Made by a program: the position numbers and the translations under genes
Shown here: positions 7,706 to 17,241 of the stretch, piece by piece
Numbering within the stretch: the stretch's first letter is position 1
Layout: every line of letters begins with the position of its first letter
Notes under the pieces: generated by a model
The model's database searches: none
What the model saw: the letters and a program-made list of their open reading frames with translations, nothing else
Told to the model about the DNA's origin: nothing
Assembly (NCBI GenBank): GCA_019359215.1
Contig: JAHHHS010000065.1
Span: 1 to 40,217 of the forward strand
DNA: 40,217 nt
Source of the DNA: Nostoc indistinguendum CM1-VF10
GTDB taxonomy: Bacteria; Cyanobacteriota; Cyanobacteriia; Cyanobacteriales; Nostocaceae
Direction of reading: 5' to 3'

Positions 7706-9592
7706 TTACAGTTGCGGTACGTACTGTTGCTTTTCAGGTAATTCAGCGTACTCAGCCACAATCTGGCGGAATTCATCGCCGTCAATGGTTTCTTTTTCGA
7801 TTAGCAGATCGACTAAGCGATCTGTGACAGTGCGATGATCACGGACAATCTTCTTAGCGTTTTCGTAGCATTCTTCCACGATCGCTCGGACTTGTCCATC
7901 AATGCGAGAGGCAATAGATTCGGAATACTCAGATCGGGTTGTCCAGTCACGACCCAAGAATACTTCACCCTGCTGGCTTTCCAACGATAGTGGTCCTAAG
8001 TCTGACATTCCAAAACGAGTCACCATCTGCCGTGCCATTCCCGATAACTGTTGCAAGTCTCCACCAGCGCCAGTTGTAACTTCCGCAGCCCCAAAAATTA
8101 CTTCCTCAGCAGCGCGACCGCCCAAAGCACCGGTAATCCGGGCTTTCAACTGAGAACGAGAAATTAACCCTTGTTCTTCGTTGGGAGTAAACCAAGTCAA
8201 ACCTTGCGCTTGTCCTCTTGGGATTAAGGTAACTTTCTGTACTGGGTCATGGTCTTTTAATAAAGTCCCAACCAAAGCGTGTCCAATTTCGTGGTATGCA
8301 ATCAAGCGCTTGCTCTTGCTATCCACCAAAGGAGTGCCTTCCATCCCAGCGACGACCCGATCCACTGCATCATCAATTTCGCGGAGGGTGACAGCTTCTT
8401 TGCGTCTTCTAGCAGTCAGAATTGCTGCTTCGTTGAGTAAGTTGGCTAAGTCAGCACCAGTGAATCCAGGAGTGCGGCGAGCGATCGCATCTAAAGATAC
8501 ACTAGGGTCTAGTTTCTTGTTGCGTGAATGGACTTGCAAGATTTCCAAACGCCCTTTGATATCGGGTGCATCGACAGTTACTTGTCGGTCAAAGCGACCG
8601 GGACGCAACAATGCTGAGTCTAGTACGTCGGGACGGTTGGTGGCAGCAATAATAATGATGCCTGTATTACCTTCAAACCCGTCCATTTCGGTGAGCAACT
8701 GGTTAAGGGTTTGCTCTCTCTCATCGTTACCGCCACCGATACCAGCGCCCCGTTGCCGTCCAACAGCGTCGATTTCATCGATGAAGATGATACAGGGGGC
8801 ATTGTCTTTAGCTTTTTTGAACAAATCGCGGACACGGGATGCACCCACACCAACGAACATTTCCACAAATTCCGAACCGGAAATACTAAAGAAAGGTACG
8901 CCTGCTTCACCAGCTATCGCTTTTGCTAGTAAAGTTTTACCAGTTCCAGGAGGCCCAACTAACAGCACTCCCTTGGGAATCCGTGCGCCTACAGCAGTAA
9001 ATCTTTCTGGCTGCTTGAGGAAGGTGACAACTTCTTGCAATTCTTCCTTAGCTTCTTCAATCCCGGCTACGTCGTCAAATTTGACCCCGGTTTTCGCTTC
9101 CATTTGGAAACGCGCCTTGGATTTGCCGAAGTTCATCGCTTGACCTGGCCCGCCGGGGAGGTTGCTAGAACGGCGGAACAAAAAGAACAGCCCGGTAATC
9201 AATAAAACTGGAAATATGAGATTGCCCAACAATCCCCAAATTGCGCCATCATTCCGCATCGGGTGAGCATCAAAACTAATGTCTTTTTCTTTGAGCTTGC
9301 TAATTAACTCAGGAGCGTTAACAGGCAAATCTACACGCCACCTTTGGACACGATTTTCGATGTCTGGATCGCGGGCTTCTATAATTGCTGTCCTACCGCC
9401 TTCGTACAAATCCACACTGGTGACGCGATCGCCATCCAAGTATTCTAAAAAGCGACCATAAGTCATGCGGGTATTGGCTGCATTCTTACTCATGTCAGTA
9501 GGAGCGCCTGCAAAGGCCCCTTGCCAGAAGAAAAAGCCAATTACCAAAGCCGGCAACGTCCAGAGTACTACAACTTTCCAAGAGAATTTCAT
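7706..9592 (-). CDS. ftsH: ATP-dependent zinc metalloprotease FtsH (FtsH2-like)
   Basis: A membrane-anchored AAA+ protease of 628 residues that extracts and degrades damaged membrane proteins; in cyanobacteria the FtsH2 type removes photodamaged D1 from photosystem II. The first transmembrane helix is at about 5-27, and a lumenal/periplasmic domain at 30-115. The second helix is at about 117-140. Walker A GPPGTGKT is at 213-220, Walker B IIFIDEID at 268-275 and the second region of homology RPGRFDRQ at 330-337. The zinc site HEIGH is at 434-438. The N-terminus (MKFSW, then TRMTYGRFLEYLDGDRVTSV) and the PQL C-terminus closely resemble Synechocystis FtsH2. The start ATG gives the expected N-terminal anchor. 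No defect is visible. A hairpin terminator follows. Confidence 0.96.
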   Translation of the reverse strand: MKFSWKVVVLWTLPALVIGFFFWQGAFAGAPTDMSKNAANTRMTYGRFLEYLDGDRVTSVDLYEGGRTAIIEARDPDIENRVQRWRVDLPVNAPELISKLKEKDISFDAHPMRNDGAIWGLLGNLIFPVLLITGLFFLFRRSSNLPGGPGQAMNFGKSKARFQMEAKTGVKFDDVAGIEEAKEELQEVVTFLKQPERFTAVGARIPKGVLLVGPPGTGKTLLAKAIAGEAGVPFFSISGSEFVEMFVGVGASRVRDLFKKAKDNAPCIIFIDEIDAVGRQRGAGIGGGNDEREQTLNQLLTEMDGFEGNTGIIIIAATNRPDVLDSALLRPGRFDRQVTVDAPDIKGRLEILQVHSRNKKLDPSVSLDAIARRTPGFTGADLANLLNEAAILTARRRKEAVTLREIDDAVDRVVAGMEGTPLVDSKSKRLIAYHEIGHALVGTLLKDHDPVQKVTLIPRGQAQGLTWFTPNEEQGLISRSQLKARITGALGGRAAEEVIFGAAEVTTGAGGDLQQLSGMARQMVTRFGMSDLGPLSLESQQGEVFLGRDWTTRSEYSESIASRIDGQVRAIVEECYENAKKIVRDHRTVTDRLVDLLIEKETIDGDEFRQIVAEYAELPEKQQYVPQL

Positions 9593-10006
9593 TTTAATTT
9601 GCCTCTAGATGCCTATACAACTCGTTAGCATTAGCAACTGAATGTGAATCACTCTGTCACTTTAAGCTGTTAAACGGATGTCTATAAATCCATTTTGTTT
9701 AATTGGATCTCTTATATGCACTGCCATAGAGCGATTGACTCATTATGGCAATGCCAACAAGAATCTTAATCAAAGTTAACTTAATTTTAATACAATATCG
9801 CACGAGAAAAGGGAGGCAACGGGATGCAAAGCTATGGAGAATTTCTTCACAATGCTCCTCGTGTGGTTTTAGCCCCTGACAATCATCATCAGCAAGCAGG
9901 AAGTTGGGGATGAGGCGCAGGGATCAGGGGGACAAGGGGACAAGGTAACTTGTGAGAACTTGCAACAAGTCTTTCTCCTTGTCCCCAATGCCCAATGCCC
10001 CATTCC
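9593..10006. other. Intergenic region between ftsH and a secreted-protein gene
   Basis: The right part carries low-complexity Nostoc-type repeats. GGGGACAAGG at 9936-9945 pairs with CCTTGTCCCC at 9977-9986, and ATGCCCA/ATGCCCC units lie near 9986-10003. The left 200 bp should hold the leftward ftsH promoter, but no clear box could be assigned. No gene is supported. Confidence 0.5.
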
Positions 10007-10501
10007 CTACTTAACTTCTGTAATTTTTAGAGTGTAAGGAAGATATTTACCTTTTTCGTAGGAACCAACCCAAATTTGGTAATTTCCAGGCAGCCATTCA
10101 CCAATCATGCCGGCATTTTTGCCATCAAAATCATCATTGCACCAAGTACCACCGGGCCCCTTGATAATGATGGTGGTGTCTTCAGGACTTTGCACTTGCA
10201 GCTTCAGGTAGTCAAATTTACTTGTTAGCGCTAATGTATGGTCTGGTGTTTCATCAATAAATCCGGTACAAGGACCAGTGGCTGTTTCGCTTCTCCCACC
10301 TACTTGATTGCCAGATATTGAACCACCGCTCATCCCGCGAACTGTCAGGGGGTCTGGCGAAAACTGAGGGCTAATGGTGACATCTCCAAATATTGTTGGC
10401 GCTTCCTGAGCATCAACGGCAGCATTAACTGTCGATGTGATAAAGAGTGTAACTATTATGAACGATAATCTCATCCCTCTATTGAGCGCTTTTGTCAGCA
10501 T
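10007..10501 (-). CDS. Exported hypothetical protein
   Basis: A protein of 164 residues, not assigned to a named family. The N-terminus is a classic signal peptide: basic KALNRGMR, hydrophobic LSFIIVTLFITSTVNA, with a cleavage site near AVDAQ. The mature part has a Gly/Ser-rich stretch (MSGGSISGNQVGG). It continues into beta-strand-rich sequence with CTGFIDETPDHTL and GPGGTWCNDDFDGKN, then LPGNYQIWVGSYEKGKYLPY. The pattern 'Y-x-x-L-x-V.....C-N-D-D.....G-x-Y-x-I-W-V-G' resembles pre-peptidase C-terminal (PPC)-like beta-sandwiches. Two cysteines may pair in the periplasm. A second ATG (residue 10) is an alternative start that still leaves a signal peptide. The gene is monocistronic. Confidence 0.72.
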   Translation of the reverse strand: MLTKALNRGMRLSFIIVTLFITSTVNAAVDAQEAPTIFGDVTISPQFSPDPLTVRGMSGGSISGNQVGGRSETATGPCTGFIDETPDHTLALTSKFDYLKLQVQSPEDTTIIIKGPGGTWCNDDFDGKNAGMIGEWLPGNYQIWVGSYEKGKYLPYTLKITEVK

Positions 10502-10664
10502 TGTAATTACGTTCGCTTCTAAGTATTTTGGAAGACATGAATTTTACACACCAAGTTCCCAATGTGAGGAGAATTGACTGCCTATTTTAGATTTGAAATT
10601 GGGGCAGATTCATTAGTAATTAGCCAATGATTTCTTGTTCTTATAGTTGCTTTACCTTATGGAT

Positions 10665-10688
10665 AGGGGCGCACAAATGTGCGCCCCT
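10665..10688. repeat. Inverted repeat downstream of gltX
   Basis: A perfect 11-bp inverted repeat (AGGGGCGCACA and its complement) with a 2-nt loop. It lies about 35 bp beyond the gltX stop. It could help terminate gltX transcripts, but there is no T-run on the leftward side. The GCGCCCCTA core recurs at 17311-17318 and 27831-27839, so it is also a dispersed repeat. Confidence 0.5.
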
Positions 10689-10724
10689 AAAATCTCAAAG
10701 ATTTCTAAAATCTGGAATTAATCG

Positions 10725-12170
10725 CTAATTAGCTTCCGTTATTGCCCTACTCAAGCGCGATTTGTCTAAACCAATCTGATTTAGTAGTAACCAAGATTGG
10801 ATGAGGTCGGGGCCATGAACATCTCCAGTTAAGGCTGCTCGGAGCGATCGCATTACCAAGCCTTTTTTGACTTTTTGCTCTTTCACCACTTGTTTAATAA
10901 TGTCCTGCGCGGCGGCTTCTGACAGTTGCGGCTGATTTTCTAAAGCTGTGACAATCCCCTCAAGGACAGCAGTAGAACCTTCTTGCTTGAGTTGTGTACT
11001 ACCTTCCTCGCTAAATTCAACTGTGTCAGTAAAAAACAGTTGGCTTTGAGGTACTGCATCTACTAAACGAGTCAAACTCTGGCTAATTAAAGTTGCTAGC
11101 TGTTCTAACCAGGGGCGTTCTCTTCCACCATCAAATTTATACCCAGCCGCTTGCCAATAGGGTATGAGTAAATCTGTGAGTTTATCTACTGGCGTCTTAT
11201 GGATATACTGACTGTTCAACCAATCCAGCTTGTCCCAGTCAAACTTTGCACCTGCTTTATTTACACGCTCAAAGCCAAACTCTTTGGCTGCTGCTTCTAA
11301 GGTAAATATTTCTTGAGTTGAATCAGGTGGTGACCAACCCAGCAATGTCATGTAATTCACCAAACCTTCAGCAGTAAAGCCCATTTGCTTAAAGTCAGAA
11401 ATGGAAGTAACTCCATCCCGCTTAGAAAGCTTGCGCCCTTCCATGTTCAAAATTAGCGGTGTGTGAGAAAACTCTGGAATTTTTGCACCCATTGCTTCAT
11501 ACAGCAGAATTTGCTTGGCGGTGTTGGCAATGTGGTCTTCTCCCCGGATGACATGGGTAATTTGCATATCGATGTCATCCACTACAACTACAAAGTTGTA
11601 TAAAGGTTGGCCGCTTCCTTCTTCTGAGGCGCGGGCGATGACCATATCACCACCTAAATCGCTACCTCGCCAAGACATCTTTCCCCTTACTAGGTCGTTC
11701 CAGACAATTTCTCGCCCATCTTCGATTTTGAAGCGAATTACAGAGGAGCGACCTTCTGCTTCAAATGCGGCGCGTTGTTCTGACGTGAGATTGCGGTGAC
11801 GGTTGTCATAGCGAGGAGCTTCGCCTCTAGCTTTTTGCGTTTCTCTTAGAGTTTCTAGTTCTTCAGAAGTGGTGTAGCAGCGATAGGCTAATCCTTGATC
11901 TAGCAGTTTTTGTACTGCTTCTTTATAAAGATCCAGGCGTTGAGATTGGAAAAATGGCCCTTCATCCCAGTTAAGTCCTAGCCAGCGCAGTCCTTCAAGA
12001 ATATTGTCGGTGTATTCGGGACGCGATCGCTCTAGGTCTGTGTCTTCTATTCGCAATATAAATTTACCGCCGTGGTGACGGGCAAATAGCCAGTTAAATA
12101 CAGCTGTTCTAGCTGTACCAATATGTAAATTTCCAGTTGGACTCGGCGCAATACGGACTCTAACGGTCAC
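10725..12170 (-). CDS. gltX: Glutamyl-tRNA synthetase
   Basis: A class I aminoacyl-tRNA synthetase that charges tRNA-Glu; in cyanobacteria the product also feeds tetrapyrrole synthesis through glutamyl-tRNA reductase. From the GTG at 12170 the protein is 481 residues and starts VTVRVRIAPSPTGNLHIGTA, with the HIGH-type motif HIGT. The KMSKS-type motif is KLSKRDG in the middle third. The C-terminal third is the alpha-helical anticodon-binding domain, ending SRLSRAITEAN. An ATG 48 bases further upstream (12218) also opens the frame. GTG at 12170 is preferred because it gives the family's standard N-terminus and has AGAGAG about 8 bases before it. The gene lies just downstream of tRNA-Asp on the same strand, with a terminator between. 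Confidence 0.95.
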   Translation of the reverse strand: MTVRVRIAPSPTGNLHIGTARTAVFNWLFARHHGGKFILRIEDTDLERSRPEYTDNILEGLRWLGLNWDEGPFFQSQRLDLYKEAVQKLLDQGLAYRCYTTSEELETLRETQKARGEAPRYDNRHRNLTSEQRAAFEAEGRSSVIRFKIEDGREIVWNDLVRGKMSWRGSDLGGDMVIARASEEGSGQPLYNFVVVVDDIDMQITHVIRGEDHIANTAKQILLYEAMGAKIPEFSHTPLILNMEGRKLSKRDGVTSISDFKQMGFTAEGLVNYMTLLGWSPPDSTQEIFTLEAAAKEFGFERVNKAGAKFDWDKLDWLNSQYIHKTPVDKLTDLLIPYWQAAGYKFDGGRERPWLEQLATLISQSLTRLVDAVPQSQLFFTDTVEFSEEGSTQLKQEGSTAVLEGIVTALENQPQLSEAAAQDIIKQVVKEQKVKKGLVMRSLRAALTGDVHGPDLIQSWLLLNQIGLDKSRLSRAITEAN

Positions 12171-12261
12171 AGTTGATTCTCTCTTTCGCAAAGCATGATA
12201 AATGTAGCTTATATTCAAACCCTGAATTCTGAGTCATCCCTTTGGGTAATTCAAAATTCAA

Positions 12262-12287
12262 AATCACCGAAGTTTAGTTCGGTGATT
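12262..12287 (-). terminator. Rho-independent terminator of tRNA-Asp
   Basis: A 10-bp perfect stem (AATCACCGAA at 12262-12271, TTCGGTGATT at 12278-12287) with a 6-nt loop. Leftward it is followed by a T-rich stretch (TTTGAATTTTG). It lies 20 bp past the 3' end of tRNA-Asp and upstream of gltX, so it separates the two transcripts. Confidence 0.75.
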
Positions 12288-12307
12288 CACTTTTCATAAA
12301 TTTAGAA

Positions 12308-12381
12308 CGGGACTGACGGGGCTCGAACCCGCAACTTCCGCCGTGACAGGGCGGTGCTCTAACCAATTGAACTACAGTCCC
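12308..12381 (-). tRNA. tRNA-Asp (GTC anticodon)
   Basis: A 74-nt cloverleaf on the minus strand. The acceptor stem is GGGACTG/CAGTCCC, 7 bp. The D arm is GTTC...GAGC. The anticodon stem CCGCC/GGCGG holds loop CTGTCAC, giving anticodon GTC. The T arm is GCGGG-TTCGAGC-CCCGT. The discriminator base is G, as required for tRNA-Asp identity. CCA is not encoded. No intron is present. Confidence 0.96.
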
Positions 12382-12490
12382 TTGTTTGGCAACTTTGCTA
12401 TTATCACTATTTTTTTTCTGCTTGTCAAGTGCTTTGGAGTTGGAAATTAGGAATTATTCTTGTCCTGCCTCTCCAATGTGCGAATTTTCC

Positions 12491-14045
12491 TTAAATAGAT
12501 CCTGATAATACTACCTGTGGCTCTGATTCAAGATGCTGCAACATCCGGGATTGTATTTGTTTATATTGCTGCTTTAATAGTTGTTTGCTCACCTGGGGCG
12601 CAGAAGCGCGTGGTAGACGATGACTCTGTTGTACCCAGTTTCTCAACATTTGTCGCTGAGTTGGCTCGATGCGACTGCTGAGAACGTTGGTGCAGGAATG
12701 TGGTACTTCCAAAGTAAAGAAAATCAAAGGATAGTGTTCATTTTCAGCCAGGAAACTTACCAGCCTAAGATTTTGGGGATTTTTCATATCTAAGTAGCAC
12801 GGTAGCCACTTAGGAGCCACTTTTCGATTGTAGAGTACAGTCACCCACAACAGCATTGGGTGAGGGGATGTTATGAAGATAAATTGGTTGTAACGGGTAG
12901 AAACTGCATAGTTTTTGACTTCTTGTTTAGGCAACATCAACCATAGTGTTGCCATCGCTCCCTGAGCAGCGTTTATAACCTGGGGAAAAACAATTTCTTG
13001 AATTGGTTTATTTTCAGGCCACGAAAGTTGACGGCAGCTTTGTTCTACTGTGATTGATAGTCCAGAATCTAAGGGACGGCTAAGGATGGAGCTAGAGGGT
13101 AAACTTGTAGGTAAAGTGGGACAATTTGGCTGTTCTAAGCTATTTAAGACTTGCAAAATTTGAGCGATAGTTTGTGGGCGATCGCTTGCTTTTTTTGCAA
13201 GACAAGACATGATTAAGTTATTTAGCTTCTGAGGTATTTTAAGAGTGAGTTTAACATCTGCGATCGCTTTTGGTTGTTCAAAGTGATGTGCTTTATACCA
13301 AGCACCAAAGTAATCAGTTTCTGGTTGCCAGGGTTTTTTGCCTGTGAGCATTTCAAACATCATCACACCCAGGCTATAAATATCAGAGCGGCTATCTAAC
13401 TTTTCCCCATCTAGTTGTTCTGGAGAACAGTAGGGTAAAGTGCCATTAAATCCCCTACTTGTATTAGATGTTGATGCATAATCTAAAAATCTAGCAATCC
13501 CAAAATCGAGAATTTTAACTAACTGACCCAATATCGGATCGGGAATAATTAATATATTGGCGGGCTTGATATCTCTATGAACCAAGGGACAAATTTTACC
13601 ATCAATATTAATGCCTATGGTGGGCGCACTGTAAGCCCAAACAAATTTGGCGGGAGAGAGTCAAAAACATGGGCAAGGAGAGCGGAATTAAATCCTTTAA
13701 ACTCTTACCGCATAGATATTCCATAACATAGTATGGTTTTCCTTTTTCATTCACACCATAATCATACGCCCGCACTATATGTAAGCTTTTTTGGCTCAAA
13801 GCTGCACTCATTAAAGCTTCACGAACAAAATCTTGTTGCATCTTGCTGTCAACTACAGTCTGAGTCAAAAACTTGATAGCAACTGGTATACCTCCTAACA
13901 AAATATCATTTGCTAAAAAAACTTCGCCCATGCCACCACTGCCAATTAATTGCTTGAGTTGATAACGATTGGCAAGCAAGCCCGTACTACTTGGAGATGT
14001 AAATGGGCTTTGATTCACTTTCTTTACCTCTGCTGATGAGTTCAT
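12491..14045 (-). pseudogene. Ser/Thr protein kinase, split by a +1 frameshift
   Basis: Two adjacent frames together encode one Hanks-type kinase. The first part (14045 to 13608, 145 residues) has the glycine loop GSGGMGEVFLAND, the VAIKF lysine and CLGLQCAHH, then runs out of frame to a stop. The second part (from about 13620 to 12491) has the catalytic loop VHRDIKPANILI, DFGIARFL, the SPEQ activation-segment end, and a C-terminal domain of about 180 residues. Removing a single base at about 13616 restores QCAHHGINIDGKICPLVHRD. This aligns residue for residue with QCAHQGISLKGEIYPIVHRD of the downstream-numbered paralogue (14289-15752). The restored protein would be 517 residues. No membrane helix is seen. 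It is either a recently inactivated gene or a sequencing error; both halves are otherwise free of damage. Confidence 0.88.
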
Positions 14046-14288
14046 TTAAAGTTATCAATACACGCATAAAAATATCACTAGGTAATTGGTAGCAAGGATT
14101 TTGATTTTAATCGTAGACTTTCAAGGACGTGATAAAAATTTAAAAAAAATCTCCAACAATTTAGCCATCCAATTTTTTAAGCCTTATTTTTCAGCTTTAT
14201 GATGTATGCTTAACTTTTGTAAAATTTCTAATTTCAGCTTTTCGTAATCTATTTTGAGAATATTTTTGGCTTGATTAGACAAAATTGA

Positions 14289-15752
14289 TTAATTTGAATT
14301 TTGGCTCATTTCTAAGCAATCTATAAGTTGCTGTCGCTGGTTAGCCGTGAGGGTTAAAGTGGTTATATGAGAGCAGCGATTTGGATCTTCTAGGGTAAAA
14401 AATAGTAGATGATAGTACCCCACTTCTGCTAAACTACGTGCTATACTCTGTCCTTTACTATCTTTCAAATCCAGAAAATAAGGTAGCCACTTAGCCAAAG
14501 AAGGTTGGGAATCGTATAGCAATGTTACCCACAATAGCATCGGGTAAACATCCATTTTACTAATAAATTCAGTGCTATGTATCTTATCCAAAAATTGTGT
14601 AATCTCTTGTTTGGGTAACATTGCCCAAAAAGTAGGTATAGCTCTATGAGTTGTTTGTAATAAATGGGGAAACCCAATTGGTGCAATTGGTTTATTCTTA
14701 GGCCAATTTTTCTGTAAACAGTCTTTTTCTGATAATGAAGTTGCGGGTACTAATTTAACCGGAATTGAAAGCTTAATATTGTCACTATTATTATCAAGAG
14801 TAATGTCATTAATTTGAGTATTAACTTTTTCTAAAATTTCTAATATTTGGTTAATATTTTGAGGGCGATCGCTTACTTCTTTAGCTAAACAACTCATCAC
14901 CATTTTTTCTAACACCTGCGGAATTTTGACTTGCGGATTTACTTCCTCAAGCGTAGGTGGAATTTGAAAGCGATGCGCTTGATACCAAGTACCAAAAGAG
15001 TTACTTTTTGTTTCAAATGGATGCTTTCCTGTTAGCATCTCAAACATTAATACTCCCAAACTGTAAATATCAGAACGCACATCTAGCAATTTGCGCCCTT
15101 CCATATGTTCTGGAGAACAGTAAGGCAAACTGCCAATAAAAGAATCTGTCAGCGTCATGCCACTTCGCTCTGTTAAAAACTTAGCAATACCAAAATCGAG
15201 TATTTTGACAATTTCTCTTTGTTTAGTATCTTCAACAATAAATATATTTTCTGGTTTAATATCCCTATGAACAATAGGATAAATTTCTCCTTTGAGACTG
15301 ATACCTTGGTGGGCACATTGGAAGCCTAAACAAATTTGATTACAAATCTCCAAAAATTTCGATATTATTAAAGGCTGAATTTTGAGAACTTGTTTGAGAT
15401 TTTTTCCTAGCAGGTATTCCATTACATAAAATGGAGTTTTATCCTCGGTAAAACCATAATTTAAGATACGAACAATATTTTTACTTTTATGACCTAATTG
15501 AGCGCCAATAAAAATCTCTCTGGCAAAGCGTTGGGACATATGCTGATTAGCCAAATTAAATGATAATATTTTGACTGCGATCAGCATACCTCCTTTAGCA
15601 GAAGACACTGCTAAATAAACTCTACTCATCCCTCCTTTGCCAATTAAATTTCTGATTAAATAGCGATTATTTAAAAATTGTCCAATGTAATCATCTAATT
15701 CTGCTTTTTGCCCTACCAAATTCTCAATTTCATTGGGTAACATAAAACTCAT
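14289..15752 (-). CDS. Ser/Thr protein kinase (Hanks type)
   Basis: A soluble kinase of 487 residues, paralogous to the broken gene beside it. The kinase domain spans about residues 30-310. It has glycine loop GKGGMSRVYLAV, the AVKIL lysine, catalytic loop VHRDIKPENIFI, DFGIAKFL, a SPEH variant of the APE motif, and DIYSLGVLMFEMLTGKHPF. A linker rich in Asn/Asp follows. Then comes a C-terminal region (about 360-487) shared with the neighbour: WPKNKPI, FPHLL, WAMLPKQEI, PMLLWVTLLY, KWLPYFLDL, LLFFTLEDP and NQRQQL. That region has no name I recognise and is probably a sensory or substrate-binding module. About 240 bp separate the two genes, so they may be transcribed separately. Targets are unknown. 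Confidence 0.9.
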   Translation of the reverse strand: MSFMLPNEIENLVGQKAELDDYIGQFLNNRYLIRNLIGKGGMSRVYLAVSSAKGGMLIAVKILSFNLANQHMSQRFAREIFIGAQLGHKSKNIVRILNYGFTEDKTPFYVMEYLLGKNLKQVLKIQPLIISKFLEICNQICLGFQCAHQGISLKGEIYPIVHRDIKPENIFIVEDTKQREIVKILDFGIAKFLTERSGMTLTDSFIGSLPYCSPEHMEGRKLLDVRSDIYSLGVLMFEMLTGKHPFETKSNSFGTWYQAHRFQIPPTLEEVNPQVKIPQVLEKMVMSCLAKEVSDRPQNINQILEILEKVNTQINDITLDNNSDNIKLSIPVKLVPATSLSEKDCLQKNWPKNKPIAPIGFPHLLQTTHRAIPTFWAMLPKQEITQFLDKIHSTEFISKMDVYPMLLWVTLLYDSQPSLAKWLPYFLDLKDSKGQSIARSLAEVGYYHLLFFTLEDPNRCSHITTLTLTANQRQQLIDCLEMSQNSN

Positions 15753-16029
15753 TTATGAAAAATATTGTTGGCAAAGCACTCTAACAACTCTAGATAACCA
15801 TTAAATTTAAATTTGGAAAGTATCACAATTTTTAGGAAATTAATCATATCTTGTGATTATGGTTAATCTCTCTGAACATTTTCCTATAATATTGTGTAAC
15901 ATATTTATTCATGAATACGGTTGAGAAATTACACGGAAACTATAAATAAGCTAGATAAAGCTGGCTAGTAGATTCCGTGAATACACAGGAAAAAGTCAAT
16001 GGTAGTAAAGACGCGATCAGTCTGTACCG

Positions 16030-17214
16030 TTAACGGTTGATATTCGGGAGTAAACGGCGTAATAATCTGATTAGCGGTGTTTCGATTTTAATTTTAAAAC
16101 CTAGTATCTGGGTACGTTGCAGGGAGTTAAAATTATTATCACTGATGAGAATTAATGATTGCTGACCATCGGGTAGTTTAGGGCCCATAGTTAAGCCTTC
16201 GATGTTGTCTAGCAGTACATCTAGGGTTCTTAAATCTAACAGAAGTTTTTTCTGAACTGGCTTAATATTTTTGATGTCAATGGCTAAAAGGCTGTCTATC
16301 TTATGAATATCATCAGCTCCTTCTAAAGAAACCTGAAACAGAGAAATAGCAAATCCTAAACCAGTAAAAGACCGTTCTAGACTTAGAAAGTGTCCTTGAT
16401 TATCGAGAGCAAGTAAATCAGGTAATCCACTAGCAAATTTGCCAGTGATATTTAAAAAAGGGGAAACTGCTTCTGTTTGGTAAAGAAATTCTTTTTCTGG
16501 CTGGTTGTTGAGCAAGTTGTATTGCAAAATTCGGCAAGGAGTACCGATATTAGGTTTAGCTGCTACACCATCTTGAATTAAAGCATTTTCGGTGGCTGTG
16601 AATAGATGCTTTTTATTGGGTGTGATTGTGAGGCTTTCAAAAGCCAAATTGTTGCCGATACCTTGTTGAAAAGTCTTATGTGGCAAGAATTTGTTTGGTA
16701 TAGGAAGTGTTGCAATTTCTCTACCAGAAGCTAGGGAAAACTCTTTAATAAAAGGATTAATTAATTTTGCAGCATCCCCTTCAGAAGAAATAAACACACT
16801 TGCTTTATTAGTTAATGCAATACCTTCTGTATCAGTTTCACTAGAGCGAAATGTTTGACCATTTTTATTTAATAATGTGGTAAGGCTAACAGGGACAACT
16901 CTACCCTTTTGTAGATAACCCTTGCTTAAGTCGATTTTTAGAGTGTATAAACGGGCATTAGCTTTTTGTCCCCGGTCATCAGAAATAGCATAATAAAGAT
17001 TATTTTTTGCATCAAAGGTAATTCCAGATAAACCTCCAACTTCAGTTTTTTGGAAAGTTAAACCTTTCGTTAAGGTGGTTTCTCCAATAAACTCTATGCT
17101 ACTAACTTCAACAGCATTTATGGGTAACAATTGGAGTAAGATAAAAATAATTATAATTGGGATAAAAAAGTAAATAATCCGTGGAATTGCGAAGATATTT
17201 TTAATTAGCTGCAT
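16030..17214 (-). CDS. Exported phytase-like (esterase-like activity) protein
   Basis: A protein of 394 residues. An N-terminal hydrophobic helix (IIYFFIPIIIIFILLQLLPI, residues about 13-32) acts as signal or anchor. The remainder fits the phytase-like beta-propeller family (PF13449). GGLSGITFDAKNNLYYAISD with DDRGQKANARLYTL marks the first blade. TDTEGIALT, ISSEGDAAKLINPFI, NLAFESLTITPNKKHLFTAT and NIEGLTMGPKLPDGQQSLIL mark the repeated acidic E-G/E-S positions expected for metal binding. It probably acts in the periplasm or at the cell surface on a phosphate or ester substrate; the actual substrate is not shown. It ends with a basic LIRLLRRLLPNINR tail. Confidence 0.85.
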   Translation of the reverse strand: MQLIKNIFAIPRIIYFFIPIIIIFILLQLLPINAVEVSSIEFIGETTLTKGLTFQKTEVGGLSGITFDAKNNLYYAISDDRGQKANARLYTLKIDLSKGYLQKGRVVPVSLTTLLNKNGQTFRSSETDTEGIALTNKASVFISSEGDAAKLINPFIKEFSLASGREIATLPIPNKFLPHKTFQQGIGNNLAFESLTITPNKKHLFTATENALIQDGVAAKPNIGTPCRILQYNLLNNQPEKEFLYQTEAVSPFLNITGKFASGLPDLLALDNQGHFLSLERSFTGLGFAISLFQVSLEGADDIHKIDSLLAIDIKNIKPVQKKLLLDLRTLDVLLDNIEGLTMGPKLPDGQQSLILISDNNFNSLQRTQILGFKIKIETPLIRLLRRLLPNINR

Positions 17215-17241
17215 AGATATTTTGTTGAAGTGTGAAAATTA

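Noticed and set aside
8181..9143. A 320-codon open frame on the plus strand opposite ftsH
   Set aside because: It is an exact antisense shadow of a strongly conserved ftsH gene. Its protein is rich in Ser, Pro and Arg without any domain, as expected of reverse-strand translation.
10665..10688. Hairpin as a gltX terminator
   Set aside because: The stem is strong but lacks a T-run on the leftward side, and its core sequence recurs elsewhere, so I list it as a repeat only.
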